A stretch of 64,000 nucleotides of DNA from positions 317,501-381,500 of the forward strand of contig CANNCO010000003.1 in the NCBI GenBank assembly GCA_947503175.1. The letters are read 5' to 3'. A model generated the notes under the pieces. That model was given only the letters and a program-made list of their open reading frames with translations, was not told where the DNA came from and made no database searches. The position numbers and the translations under genes are program-made. Source of the stretch: an uncultured Paracoccaceae bacterium (GTDB lineage: Bacteria; Pseudomonadota; Alphaproteobacteria; Rhodobacterales; Rhodobacteraceae). This document shows positions 53,003-61,822 of this stretch, piece after piece. Position 1 is the stretch's first letter; every line of letters begins with the position of its first letter.

Positions 53003-54529
53003 TCAGTTTCGCGGAATCACCTGTTCGGGATGCGCCTCGGCCCAGTCCTGCAACAGCGATGCCAGATCCTCGACGCCGCAATGATCCACGTCGTACTGGT
53101 GCAGCTTCGATCCGGCCCCGAGAGCCGCAAGCGCCGCCCGCTGATAGTCCCGCCTGTCCCGGTCCGGACAGAACTCGGCCCCGTGTATGATCGTTCCCAT
53201 CAGGTCGCCGCCATACATGTTCTTGACCTCAAGATCGGGGTTCCACCCCAGCAGATACTCCACCGCCTCGGCCAGCCCGTGCCAGCCAGCCACGTGAATG
53301 GCCGGCATATCCTGCTCGTCGACCCAGTTGGGATCATATCCGATGTCGATCAGCCGTTTGACGTGATCCAGGGTATCTTCGAACCCCAGAAGACGATGCA
53401 CCAACCGGCTTGCCTCGTCGCTCAGCCCCCCCCAATCAATCCGCGCATCAACCGGTCGTCCTTCGGCAACCCGGGCCAGCAGGCGTTCCACCTCTTCCAA
53501 AGGCGTATCCTGCCCATGTGCTTCCATCACGCGCGCAACCGCATGGTTACCGCGCATCCGCGCAATCGCGTAGGCCGTGTGCCCATTGTAGATCGTTGTA
53601 CCATCGGCCCCATGCGCGATCAGCGCCTCGGCGATCTCCGCCGACCCCATGCGCCGCGCCGCCTGATGCAGACCGGGGATCACAGTCGCGGGCTGACCCG
53701 ACGGATGATCACCCACCCCCTCATTCGGGTCGGCACCGGCCTCAAGCAACACCTCGACCATCTCCAGATTGTCAAAGTCCATGGCGCGCAGCAGCGCATT
53801 CGTCCCTTTGGTCTGCGCCCCATGCGCCAACAGCAGACGCAGCCCATCCGCATGACCCAACTCCGTCGCATGATACAGCGACTCGTTGTCATTCGGATCG
53901 GCCCCCTGTTCCAGCAGCCACCGGGCAAGCTCCATGTTCCCCGCATGGCCCAGCGCCCCGTAAAGCACGGAAAGCCCGTGCTCCGATCCCGGCTCCGCCG
54001 GATAACTGTCATTTACATCCGCACCGGCGGCGACCAGAAGCTCGGCCATTGCCACCGACTTTGCCGCACCGTCCGGCAAAGACCTCCAATGCTGCGAAAA
54101 AGCCAGATGCAGGATCGGCAACCGTGGCCCGACCTTGCGATGCACGATCTCCGGATCCCGCTCCAGATCGGCGCGCACCTCGTCGATCCTGTAGATCGCG
54201 ACCTTCAACCCGAAATTCTCGGACCAAAGTTCCGGATCGGATGCCAGTAGCTGCGAGACCTGCCAATCCTGCCCGTAAAACAACGCAATCTTCAGCCGGT
54301 CGGCCCGCGCCGCGCGGTCCATGCCGATGATCTCGGCGGCAAGTTTCAGCTTCGGCCAGCTTTTGAAGCCCTGCTCCCGCGCCAGCACATGTAAGGCATC
54401 GGCACGCTTCATGGCGTCCGCGCCGGGAAAAACAGCGTGCACCCGCGCAGCAGCATCCGCGTCCCCTGCAGAAAAATCTGCCTTCAGGGCCTTCGCCTCA
54501 CGGCGCAATCTGTCGATGGAAATCGTCAT
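53003..54529 (-). CDS. Ankyrin-repeat protein
   Basis: A 508-residue cytoplasmic protein with no signal peptide. Ankyrin repeats occupy roughly residues 145-330, with the consensus visible in AELLVAAGADVNDSYP, LARWLLEQGADPNDNES, LRLLLAHGAQTKGTN, MVEVLLEAGADPNEGVG and IAEALIAHGADGTTIYN; one more degenerate repeat follows near residue 400. An N-terminal helical region begins DRLRREAKALKADFSAG. Ankyrin domains bind other proteins; the partner is unknown. Divergent from dnaX, with 243 bases between holding no clear gene. Confidence 0.88.
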   Translation of the reverse strand: MTISIDRLRREAKALKADFSAGDADAAARVHAVFPGADAMKRADALHVLAREQGFKSWPKLKLAAEIIGMDRAARADRLKIALFYGQDWQVSQLLASDPELWSENFGLKVAIYRIDEVRADLERDPEIVHRKVGPRLPILHLAFSQHWRSLPDGAAKSVAMAELLVAAGADVNDSYPAEPGSEHGLSVLYGALGHAGNMELARWLLEQGADPNDNESLYHATELGHADGLRLLLAHGAQTKGTNALLRAMDFDNLEMVEVLLEAGADPNEGVGDHPSGQPATVIPGLHQAARRMGSAEIAEALIAHGADGTTIYNGHTAYAIARMRGNHAVARVMEAHGQDTPLEEVERLLARVAEGRPVDARIDWGGLSDEASRLVHRLLGFEDTLDHVKRLIDIGYDPNWVDEQDMPAIHVAGWHGLAEAVEYLLGWNPDLEVKNMYGGDLMGTIIHGAEFCPDRDRRDYQRAALAALGAGSKLHQYDVDHCGVEDLASLLQDWAEAHPEQVIPRN

Positions 54530-54772
54530 CGGTTTCTCCTTCTTGCGCCCGGTGGTTCGCCGGTCGGGCAGGAAGAACCGATTGATATGGTTCTTGTCGT
54601 CAAAGGGGTGCCGATACGGCTTTCCGCGAACCTGGAGGCCTCCCCGAGAGGCAGGATCAGACTAACGCAGATCGTGGCCCGCGTCACCTCCCCCGATTTC
54701 CTGCGGCTTTCGGTTTACCCCGCCCGCCAGCCCGCTTAGATTTGCGTCTGTCCCAGATCACCCGGAGCGTTC

Positions 54773-56518
54773 ATGTCCGATTCCCCCTCGACCGGCTATC
54801 AGGTGCTTGCCCGGAAATACCGGCCCGCAACCTTCGCCGACATGATCGGTCAGGGCACGATGGTCCGCACGCTGAAGAACGCCTTCGATGCCGACCGCAT
54901 CGCACAGGCCTTCGTGATGACCGGCATACGCGGAACCGGCAAGACTACGACCGCGCGGATCATCGCCAAGGGCATGAACTGTATCGGCCCCGATGGGAAA
55001 AGCGGCCCCACGACCGAACCCTGCGGCATTTGCCCGAACTGCGTCGAGATCGCCGAAGGCAACCATATCGACGTGATGGAGATCGACGCGGCCTCGAATA
55101 CCGGCGTTCAGAATGTCCGCGACGTGATCATCGAAACCGTAGCCTATGCCCCTTCGAAGGCCCGGTTCAAGGTCTTCATCATTGACGAGGTGCACATGCT
55201 CTCGGGCGCGGCCTTCAACGCGCTGCTGAAGACACTGGAAGAACCGCCCGCCCACGTGAAGTTCATCCTTGCGACAACCGAGATCCGCAAGGTGCCGGTC
55301 ACGATCCTGTCGCGCTGCCAGCGCTTCGATCTGCGCCGGATCGAACCGGAAGAGATGATTGCCTATCTCAAGGACATCGCGACCCGCGAAAACGCGGAGG
55401 TCGCTGATGACGCACTGGCACTGATCACCCGTGCCGCCGAAGGATCGGTGCGCGACGCAATGAGCCTTCTGGATCAGGCCATTGCCCATGGTGCAGGCGA
55501 AACCACCGCCGAACAGGTGCGCGCGATGCTGGGTCTTGCCGACCGCGCGCGCGTCATGGATCTGTTCGACCACGTGATGAAGGGCGACGCGGGCGCGGCC
55601 CTTGCCGAACTGGGCGCGCAATACTCGGACGGCGCCGATCCCCTCGCCGTCCTGCGCGATCTTGCGGAACTGACCCATTGGATCAGTGTGATCAAAATCA
55701 CCCCCGATGCAGCCGAAGACCCGACCGTCTCGCCCGACGAACGCACGCGCGGGCGTCAGCTTGCCGATGCCCTGCCGATGCGGGTGATGACCCGGGCCTG
55801 GCAGATGCTTCTGAAAGCCATCGAAGAAACCTCCAGCGCGCCCAATGCGATGATGGCCGCCGAAATGGCGATCATCCGGCTAACCCATGTGGCCGACCTA
55901 CCAAGCCCCGAGGATCTGGTGCGGAAACTACAGGACGCGCCCCCGCCCGCACCGACCAGCGGCGGTGGATCGCGAACGGCAGTATCTGCACCTCCCGCAG
56001 CCCCGCAGCCAAGCCCGGCCCCGTCCGGCGGAGGTGGCCCGCAGGCCGCTCTGGCACCTGCCCACGCGCCGGAAGCTGCCCTTGCCCGCTATCCCGATTT
56101 CGAAAGCGTGGTGAACCTGATCCGCGCCAACCGCGACGGCAAGCTGCAGATCCTCGTCGAAGACTACGTGCAACTGGCCGCCTACCGACCGGGCCGGATC
56201 GAGTTTGTCCCCGCCGAGGGCGCGCCATCCGATCTGGCGCAGGAACTGGGCCGCAGGCTTCAGCTCTGGACCGGCGCACGCTGGGCCGTGACAGTCGTCA
56301 ACGAAGGCGGCACGCCGACCTTGCGCGAACGGCGCGAAGCGGGTGACCGCGCCCTGCGCGACGAAGCCGAAGAGCACCCGATGGTCCAGGCCGTGCTGCA
56401 CGCATTCCCGGGCGCCAAGATCAGCCAGATCACGGCCCGCGCCGAACTTGAAGCGGAAGCCGCGGAAGAGGCGTTGCCCGAAGTCACCGAGGAATGGGAC
56501 CCGTTCGAGGAGGACTAG
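54773..56518 (+). CDS. dnaX: DNA polymerase III subunits gamma and tau
   Basis: A 581-residue clamp-loader ATPase. Walker A is GIRGTGKTT (51-59), the zinc module CGICPNC near residue 85, the DEVHML Walker B near residue 139 and SRC sensor 1 near 180. The C-terminal 200 residues (linker then domain with YPDFESVVNLIRANRDGKLQ) bind the replicase and helicase. No slippery heptamer for a gamma-producing frameshift is seen, so only tau may be made. First gene of the dnaX-GNAT-ybaB-recR run. Confidence 0.95.
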   Translation: MSDSPSTGYQVLARKYRPATFADMIGQGTMVRTLKNAFDADRIAQAFVMTGIRGTGKTTTARIIAKGMNCIGPDGKSGPTTEPCGICPNCVEIAEGNHIDVMEIDAASNTGVQNVRDVIIETVAYAPSKARFKVFIIDEVHMLSGAAFNALLKTLEEPPAHVKFILATTEIRKVPVTILSRCQRFDLRRIEPEEMIAYLKDIATRENAEVADDALALITRAAEGSVRDAMSLLDQAIAHGAGETTAEQVRAMLGLADRARVMDLFDHVMKGDAGAALAELGAQYSDGADPLAVLRDLAELTHWISVIKITPDAAEDPTVSPDERTRGRQLADALPMRVMTRAWQMLLKAIEETSSAPNAMMAAEMAIIRLTHVADLPSPEDLVRKLQDAPPPAPTSGGGSRTAVSAPPAAPQPSPAPSGGGGPQAALAPAHAPEAALARYPDFESVVNLIRANRDGKLQILVEDYVQLAAYRPGRIEFVPAEGAPSDLAQELGRRLQLWTGARWAVTVVNEGGTPTLRERREAGDRALRDEAEEHPMVQAVLHAFPGAKISQITARAELEAEAAEEALPEVTEEWDPFEED

Positions 56519-56519
56519 G

Positions 56520-57002
56520 GTGCCGGACATCCGCCGCGCTACACCCGAGGACGCACAGATCCTTGCCGAGCTGAACCAGCCCGTCCTGACATGGCACGCG
56601 GAGGCCTATCCGGACCTGTTTCGCGATGACACGGGTATTCCCGACTTCACCACCTACTTCAAAGAGACGATCGCGGACGACGCGATGACGGTCTTTCTGA
56701 CCGGCAAAACGCCTGTGGGATATGTGCATTGCGAGGTTACCGAGACACCGGGAAGCGTGTTTCAACATCCGCGCCGCCGCATGACGATCCACGCAATCGC
56801 GGTCGATCCTGAGTACCGTGGGCAAGGACATGGACAGGCCCTGATGGCCTCTGCGCTCGAACATGCCGCGGCGCATGACTGCAACGACATCATACTGACC
56901 AGCTGGGCCAGGAACGAGGGCGCGCACGCCTTCTTTCGCACCATGGGGTTCGGGGTCGACCGTCTGACCTTTCGCCGTTCTGAGCGCACCCCGCTTGCAT
57001 AG
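56520..57002 (+). CDS. GNAT-family N-acetyltransferase
   Basis: A 160-residue acetyltransferase. The acetyl-CoA loop is R-G-Q-G-H-G at residues 100-105 (VDPEYRGQGHGQALM), preceded by MTIHAIAV and followed by NDIILTSWARNEGAHAFFRTMGF. It starts with GTG at 56520, right after the dnaX stop, using the GAGGAGGA within the dnaX end as ribosome-binding site, so it depends on dnaX translation. Substrate unknown. It separates dnaX from ybaB-recR, which are usually contiguous. Confidence 0.85.
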   Translation: MPDIRRATPEDAQILAELNQPVLTWHAEAYPDLFRDDTGIPDFTTYFKETIADDAMTVFLTGKTPVGYVHCEVTETPGSVFQHPRRRMTIHAIAVDPEYRGQGHGQALMASALEHAAAHDCNDIILTSWARNEGAHAFFRTMGFGVDRLTFRRSERTPLA

Positions 57003-57064
57003 CCCGACCCCCGCACGTATCTCGAAGGGCAACACCGACACAGAAAACTCCGAAGGGATCAGAG

Positions 57065-57409
57065 ATGTTCAAAGGATTGGGCGGCCTCGGCGACATGGGC
57101 AAGATGATGAAGGCCGCACAGGAAATGCAGACCAAGATGGCCGAGCTTCAGGAAAGTCTGAACGCCATTACGGTGACCGGCGAAAGCGGTGCGGGTCTGG
57201 TCAAGGCAACGGCAACGGCCAAGGGCGAATTGACCGCGCTGGACATCGATCCGTCGATCTTCAATCCGGATGAAAAGGAAGTGGTCGAGGATCTGATCCT
57301 TGCCGCGATCAAGGACGCTCAGGCCAAGGCGCAGGAAAAAAGCCAGTCTGAAATGGCGAAACTGACCGAAGGCCTTGGCCTGCCCGCCGATATGAAACTG
57401 CCGTTCTAG
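57065..57409 (+). CDS. YbaB/EbfC family nucleoid-associated protein
   Basis: A 114-residue DNA-binding protein with the family tweezer fold: helix MMKAAQEMQTKMAELQESL, a beta-meander around GVTGESGAGLVKATATAKGE-like sequence, and helix EKEVVEDLILAAIKDAQAKA. It binds DNA as a dimer and, by position beside recR, is thought to act in recombination or nucleoid structure. Gene order with recR is the widely conserved one. Confidence 0.93.
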   Translation: MFKGLGGLGDMGKMMKAAQEMQTKMAELQESLNAITVTGESGAGLVKATATAKGELTALDIDPSIFNPDEKEVVEDLILAAIKDAQAKAQEKSQSEMAKLTEGLGLPADMKLPF

Positions 57410-57451
57410 GCCGGTGCTTTCTGGTCACACCGATGGAACTGGAGCTCTGAA

Positions 57452-58048
57452 CTGACTGGCCCCGCCCCGGATATCGAAACACTGATCGACATGATGGCCC
57501 GGCTGCCGGGTCTGGGGCCACGCTCGGCGCGCCGGGCCGTGCTGCACCTGATCAAGAAGCGCGGGCTTCTTCTGATGCCGCTGGCGGATGCGATGCACGC
57601 GGTTGCGGAAAGCGCGCGGGAATGCCTGACCTGCGGCAATATCGGAACCTCCGAGACCTGCGATATCTGCGCCTCGGAAAAGCGGGCCACGGGCGAGATT
57701 TGCGTGGTCGAAGATGTGGCCGACCTCTGGGCGATGGAGCGCGCCGCCGTCTTCAAGGGGCGTTATCATGTGCTTGGCGGAACCTTGTCGGCACTGGATG
57801 CAGTGGGTCCCGAAGACCTGCGCATTCCCCAGCTTGTAGCACGGGTTGGGGGCGAGAACATCTCGGAGGTGATCCTCGCGCTTAATGCGACGGTGGATGG
57901 CCAGACGACCGCCCATTACATCGCCGATCAACTGGGTCATGACGTGCAGGTCACATCGCTGGCGCAGGGCGTACCGATCGGCGGCGAGCTGGATTACCTG
58001 GACGACGGAACGATCACCGCGGCCATGCGGGCGCGGAAGAGTTTTTAG
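57452..58048 (+). CDS. recR: Recombination mediator protein RecR (probable CTG start)
   Basis: A 198-residue RecR if translated from the CTG at 57452, matching family length and its N terminus ([20 protein letters not shown]); the first ATG at 57491 would remove residues normally present. GGAG lies seven bases before the CTG, and no ATG, GTG or TTG fits. The zinc site [16 protein letters not shown] precedes a TOPRIM domain with [13 protein letters not shown] and GGTLSALD. It works with RecO in RecFOR loading of RecA. Downstream of ybaB by 42 bases. Confidence 0.9.
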   Translation: MTGPAPDIETLIDMMARLPGLGPRSARRAVLHLIKKRGLLLMPLADAMHAVAESARECLTCGNIGTSETCDICASEKRATGEICVVEDVADLWAMERAAVFKGRYHVLGGTLSALDAVGPEDLRIPQLVARVGGENISEVILALNATVDGQTTAHYIADQLGHDVQVTSLAQGVPIGGELDYLDDGTITAAMRARKSF

Positions 58049-58076
58049 TGTCGTCGCGCTGACGCGCGCCGATCCT

Positions 58077-58095
58077 CCGGGGGCGTTGCCCCCGG
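58077..58095. terminator. Bidirectional hairpin between recR and trcR
   Basis: A perfect 8-bp stem CCGGGGGC-GTT-GCCCCCGG lies between the convergent recR and trcR genes. It is followed by ACCCCCAGAGTATTTCAG, a T-poor tail of the kind repeatedly found after Rhodobacterales genes. It probably terminates both transcripts; whether it belongs to a dispersed repeat family would need a genome-wide search. Confidence 0.6.
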
Positions 58096-58137
58096 ACCCC
58101 CAGAGTATTTCAGGAACAATGAAAAAGACGAGAAGCT

Positions 58138-58890
58138 TTACTTGTCTTCGTCTTCATCCGTGTCCGACTCCGGCAGGTTGAAAAGGCTGTCGGCATCGAT
58201 TTCGGCCTCTTTGGAAGTTTCTTCCTCTTCTTCATTGCCCGTCAGGCTGAAGGTCTCCAGCCCGGAGATGGCCGATGGAATGCGCGGCTCGGTCTCCATC
58301 CCGAGGCTTTGCTCGGTCGAGACCAGCTTGCGCCGCTCGTCATCCGACATCACCACGCCTTCCTTGGCCTTCTTGGCCGCGGCCTTCTGAACTGCGGCAT
58401 CGAGTTCCGTCTGCTTCGTCAGGCCAAGCGCCACCGGATCGACCGGCTGGATATTCGAGATGTTCCAATGGGTCCGCTCGCGGATCGACTGGATCGTCGG
58501 TTTCGTCGTGCCCACCAGTTTCGAGATCTGGGCGTCGGTCAGCTCGGGATGGAACTTGACCAGCCACAGGATGGCCGCCGGACGGTCCTGACGCTTCGAC
58601 AATGGTGTATAACGCGGGCCGCGGCGCTTTTCCTCGCCCACGGCGGCCGCGTTGAATTTGAGCTTCAGCTTGTAGAACGGGTCCTTTTCGGCCCGCTCGA
58701 TCTCGATCGGCTCAAGCTGGTTGTTCTGGATCGGGTCGAAGCCCTTCACGCCGGTCGCCACGTCTCCGTCGGCGATCCCCTGAACCTCCAATTCATGCAA
58801 GCCGCAGAAATCCGCGATCTGCTTGAAACTGAGCGTCGTGTTGTCCACCAGCCAGACGGCGGTCGCCTTTGCCATGATCGGTTTGTTCAT
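58138..58890 (-). CDS. trcR: Cell-cycle transcriptional regulator TrcR (DUF1013)
   Basis: A 250-residue protein of the DUF1013/TrcR family. N-terminal ATAVWLVDNTTLSFKQIADF resembles a helix-turn-helix, a second is in ELTDAQISKLVGTTKPTI followed by QSIRERTHWN, and the tail is strongly acidic (EEEEETSKEAEIDADSLF ... SDTDEDEDK). TrcR binds DNA and influences cell-cycle gene expression in related alphaproteobacteria. AAGGAG precedes the ATG at 58890. It is convergent with recR and divergent from the RNase T2 gene. Confidence 0.9.
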   Translation of the reverse strand: MNKPIMAKATAVWLVDNTTLSFKQIADFCGLHELEVQGIADGDVATGVKGFDPIQNNQLEPIEIERAEKDPFYKLKLKFNAAAVGEEKRRGPRYTPLSKRQDRPAAILWLVKFHPELTDAQISKLVGTTKPTIQSIRERTHWNISNIQPVDPVALGLTKQTELDAAVQKAAAKKAKEGVVMSDDERRKLVSTEQSLGMETEPRIPSAISGLETFSLTGNEEEEETSKEAEIDADSLFNLPESDTDEDEDK

Positions 58891-59016
58891 ATGCCCACTC
58901 CTTGCGGCCAAATCTTTCCCGCGCCGTGAAAACGGTGTTCCGGGGATGGAACCTTTCCGCGTTTTCGGGGAAGTTGCGCGCTATATAGGCTTCCCCCGGC
59001 CCGGAGAAAAGAGAAA

Positions 59017-59646
59017 ATGCGCTGGCTTGCCCTCTTGTTGATCTGGCCCCTTGCCGCGTGGCCCGGGGGCGAACGCGCCGGACAGTTCGACTATTACGTG
59101 CTGGCCCTGTCCTGGTCGCCGTCGTGGTGCGCGCTGGAGGGCGATGCGCGCGGGTCGCCCCAATGCGACCGGGATGCGGGCTTCGGATGGATCCTGCACG
59201 GGCTTTGGCCGCAATACGAGCGGGGTTGGCCCAGCTATTGCCCGACGGCCGAGCCCAGCCCGACGCGGCGCGAGACCGCAGAGATGGCCGACATTACGGG
59301 AACTTCCGGGCTGGCCTGGCATTCCTGGAACAAGCATGGTCGCTGTTCGAGGCTGTCGTCAGAGGACTATTTCAAAGCGGCGCGCGCGGCGTTCGAAGCG
59401 GTCGCGAAACCACCGGTCCTGCGCCAGCTCGATGAATCAGTGCGTCTTCCCGCCCGGGTGATCGAACAGGCGTTTCTGGAAGCGAACCCCGGTCTTGCAC
59501 CAGACATGATCACGATCACCTGCAAATCACGCCGGATACAGGAAGCGCGCATTTGCCTGACCCGCGACTTTGATCCGCGCCCCTGCGGCGCTGACGTGCG
59601 ACAGGACTGCCGGATGCACGATGCACTGCTCGACCCGATTCGCTAA
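59017..59646 (+). CDS. Ribonuclease T2 family protein with altered CAS2
   Basis: A 209-residue exported RNase T2-fold protein, with an N-terminal hydrophobic signal (MRWLALLLIWPLAAWPGG). CAS1 is GWILHGLWPQ with His61; CAS2 reads WHSWNKHGRC (His102, His107) where the family has H-E-W-x-K-H, so the catalytic Glu is Ser103. Eight Cys would form disulfides. RNases of this class degrade RNA in the periplasm; loss of the Glu could lower activity without abolishing it. Rightward, divergent from trcR. Confidence 0.87.
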   Translation: MRWLALLLIWPLAAWPGGERAGQFDYYVLALSWSPSWCALEGDARGSPQCDRDAGFGWILHGLWPQYERGWPSYCPTAEPSPTRRETAEMADITGTSGLAWHSWNKHGRCSRLSSEDYFKAARAAFEAVAKPPVLRQLDESVRLPARVIEQAFLEANPGLAPDMITITCKSRRIQEARICLTRDFDPRPCGADVRQDCRMHDALLDPIR

Positions 59647-59670
59647 GCTGCTCCGGGTTTTCGGCTCTTG

Positions 59671-60378
59671 TCAGTCGTCGTTCTCGCCCTGCGACGGGGC
59701 TGGCCAGATCCCCGGAATATCCATGCGCGGCATCTTCGACGGCGGCTTGATCTGCGACAGGATCCAGTTCGGCCCGGCCATCAGCTTTCCAAGAACAGGG
59801 TTGTCATTGACCTGCGCCTTGACCTTTTCGATCTGCATCACGTCTTCGATCCGTCGGTCGAGGAACGCCCATGTATCGGCATGTTCCGCGCTGTCATCGC
59901 CCAGCCAGAACAGAACCGTCGCCCCATAGACACCCGAAAGGGTCGCCCGTTTCGAATACCAGTTGAAATCGTCCGACGTGTCACCCAGCGCCGTCCAGAT
60001 CGCATCGGCCGTCCCCCAGATCGCCTTGGCGCCAAGGTGGGCATGTTGCGGCAGGGCAAACAGCGTGGTGCCACGACGCACCGCTTCGCGATCTTCGACA
60101 AGCTCAAGCCGCAGACGCACTGCCGCCGCGACACGTTCGCGAAACTTCATCCCGCTCAGGTCCATCGCCTTCAGACCCTCGACCATCCGCGCATCTCCGC
60201 GGGTGTGAAACGCCAGTGCCAGATCGACGGCACCCCGCGGTGCAAGGGTGGCGGCCAGCGCCGGTTCCATCCCGCATTCCGCGACAGCCGCCCGAAACGT
60301 CGTCTCGGACCAGCCGTCAAACGCCACGTGCGGCAGGGCGGCATCCATCAGCCGTTCCAGGTCCTCGGATAGGGTCAT
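59671..60378 (-). CDS. COQ9-family protein
   Basis: A 235-residue alpha-helical TetR-fold-like protein of the COQ9 family. The core WSETTFRAAVAECGMEPALA and the C-terminal DWYS-like FNWYSKRATLSGVYGATVLFWLGD are family hallmarks; in eukaryotes COQ9 binds lipid and assists COQ7 hydroxylation in ubiquinone synthesis. AAGGAG before the ATG at 60378 supports this start over upstream ATGs at 60402 and 60414. Convergent with the RNase T2 gene, 24 bases apart; divergent from rpsU. Confidence 0.9.
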   Translation of the reverse strand: MTLSEDLERLMDAALPHVAFDGWSETTFRAAVAECGMEPALAATLAPRGAVDLALAFHTRGDARMVEGLKAMDLSGMKFRERVAAAVRLRLELVEDREAVRRGTTLFALPQHAHLGAKAIWGTADAIWTALGDTSDDFNWYSKRATLSGVYGATVLFWLGDDSAEHADTWAFLDRRIEDVMQIEKVKAQVNDNPVLGKLMAGPNWILSQIKPPSKMPRMDIPGIWPAPSQGENDD

Positions 60379-60488
60379 TCCGGCGCTCCTTTCATCCTTC
60401 ATCGCAGTGGACAAGCTAGGGCAGGCTTGCTATAGCGCCACTTCCTGCGACTTTTGCAACTCTAAACTAGAAAGGTGGTGACAACCAC

Positions 60489-60695
60489 ATGCAGGTCAGT
60501 GTTCGCGACAACAACGTCGATCAGGCGCTTCGTGCCCTGAAAAAGAAACTGCAGCGTGAGGGCGTGTTCCGTGAAATGAAGCTTCGGCAGCATTTCGAGA
60601 AACCGTCCGAGAAAAAAGCGCGCGAAAAGGCCGAGGCCATTCGCCGTGCCCGCAAGCTTGCCCGTAAAAAGGCCCAGCGCGAAGGCATGATGTAA
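60489..60695 (+). CDS. rpsU: 30S ribosomal protein S21
   Basis: A 68-residue highly basic protein. [20 protein letters not shown] opens as in the family and the end is Lys/Arg-rich ([18 protein letters not shown]). It joins the small subunit late in assembly. AAGGTGGTGA precedes the ATG. An intrinsic terminator follows. It stands alone, rightward, between COQ9 (divergent) and a convergent LysR gene. Confidence 0.97.
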   Translation: MQVSVRDNNVDQALRALKKKLQREGVFREMKLRQHFEKPSEKKAREKAEAIRRARKLARKKAQREGMM

Positions 60696-60743
60696 GCTTT
60701 CTTGCACACTGGCGGGGTTGCTTCGGCAAGATCCGCAACGACG

Positions 60744-60777
60744 ACCCCCGAGGCCCTGCCGCGGGGGTTTGTTGTTT
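60744..60777 (+). terminator. Rho-independent terminator of rpsU
   Basis: ACCCCCG (60744-60750) pairs with CGGGGGT (60762-60768), followed by TTTGTTGTTT. A good intrinsic terminator about 49 bases after the rpsU stop. Confidence 0.85.
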
Positions 60778-60817
60778 CTGGGTGCCCGGTGAGGCCACTT
60801 GCCTTGGCCAAGGCTGA

Positions 60818-61723
60818 TCAGGTCGAAAGCTCATCTGACAGCCACGCCACAAGCTTGTCCGTCTCGGCATGTGCACCACGCATGACATTGCAAAAGACCG
60901 AAATCTCGCCAGGTCGTGACACGGCTTCCGCACATGGCCTGACAAGCTTGCCTTCCGCAATCATGCCTTCCGTTGTCCGCCTCCAGCCAAGGGCGATGCC
61001 CTGTCCGGCGACGGCGGCCTGTAGGGCAAGCGGGTAGCTGTCAAAGTGGATAAGACGGACCCGTCGCGGTTCGACGACCCCGACAGCTTCAAACCATTCG
61101 GTCCATTCCATCCAGTCTTGCGGAACCACGCGATGCGACAGCAGGGGAAACGCCAGAAGACCCCCGGGCGTCACCGGCGGCTTCATATCCGACAGCAGCT
61201 TCGGCGCGCAAACCGGGAAAACATCGTCTGCCGCCGTGAAGGCCAGCCGCGCAGTGCCGGATGCGCGACCCGATGTCTGCATGGCCACATCGAACTGCTC
61301 GGTCGTTTCGGTCAACGGGCGAAGCGATGTGACAACGCGAAGCTCGACACCGGGATGACGCTCGTGAAACCCGGCCAGCCGCGGCATCAGCCAGTAAAAC
61401 GCCTCGCAAAGCTGACAGTGCAGGACCAGCTCGTTCGATCGCCGGGCACCACGCAACATTGCCACCTCGGCTGCGATATCCGACAGCGCCACACCCACCA
61501 CCCGTCCAAGCCGTCGTCCCGCATCCGTCAGAAAAACGGCCCTGTTCCGGCGCTCGAACAACGGGGTCCCGAGTTCTTTTTCCAGCTGCGCGATCTGCTT
61601 GCTGACGGCGGTCTGGGTCATCCCGAGCTCGGTCGCAGCGCGGGAAAAGCTCTCGTGCCGGGCAGCGGCCTCGAACGGCTTGAAGCGAGACATGGGGGGC
61701 AATGTGCGGATCCAGCTATCCAT
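60818..61723 (-). CDS. LysR-family regulator (GcvA-like)
   Basis: A 301-residue transcription factor. The N-terminal helix-turn-helix FEAAARHESFSRAATELGMT followed by QTAVSKQIAQLEKELG is characteristic; the PBP2 effector domain includes NELVLHCQLCEAFYWLMPRL and WMEWTEWFEAVGV of the GcvA/AmpR subgroup. It is divergent from an EamA carrier with about 100 bases between, a classic layout for activation of the neighbour. Effector unknown. Confidence 0.89.
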   Translation of the reverse strand: MDSWIRTLPPMSRFKPFEAAARHESFSRAATELGMTQTAVSKQIAQLEKELGTPLFERRNRAVFLTDAGRRLGRVVGVALSDIAAEVAMLRGARRSNELVLHCQLCEAFYWLMPRLAGFHERHPGVELRVVTSLRPLTETTEQFDVAMQTSGRASGTARLAFTAADDVFPVCAPKLLSDMKPPVTPGGLLAFPLLSHRVVPQDWMEWTEWFEAVGVVEPRRVRLIHFDSYPLALQAAVAGQGIALGWRRTTEGMIAEGKLVRPCAEAVSRPGEISVFCNVMRGAHAETDKLVAWLSDELST

Positions 61724-61822
61724 GACAAAATCTCATGCAAAATAGTCCAAAACTCCTTTTTCAATTGCCATGATACATGATTTTCAGGGTCTGGCGATCC
61801 CAGGAAGAGACCCCCGGAACAA

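Noticed and set aside
53030-54250. Rightward 400-codon frame antisense to the ankyrin gene
   Set aside because: Arg/Gln/His-rich composition with no start signal; ankyrin repeats on the other strand are clear.
54587-54739. 50-codon rightward frame between the ankyrin gene and dnaX
   Set aside because: No ribosome-binding site or homology; probably non-coding promoter region.
55200-56000. Programmed frameshift site producing gamma from dnaX
   Set aside because: No A-rich slippery heptamer with a downstream stem was found.
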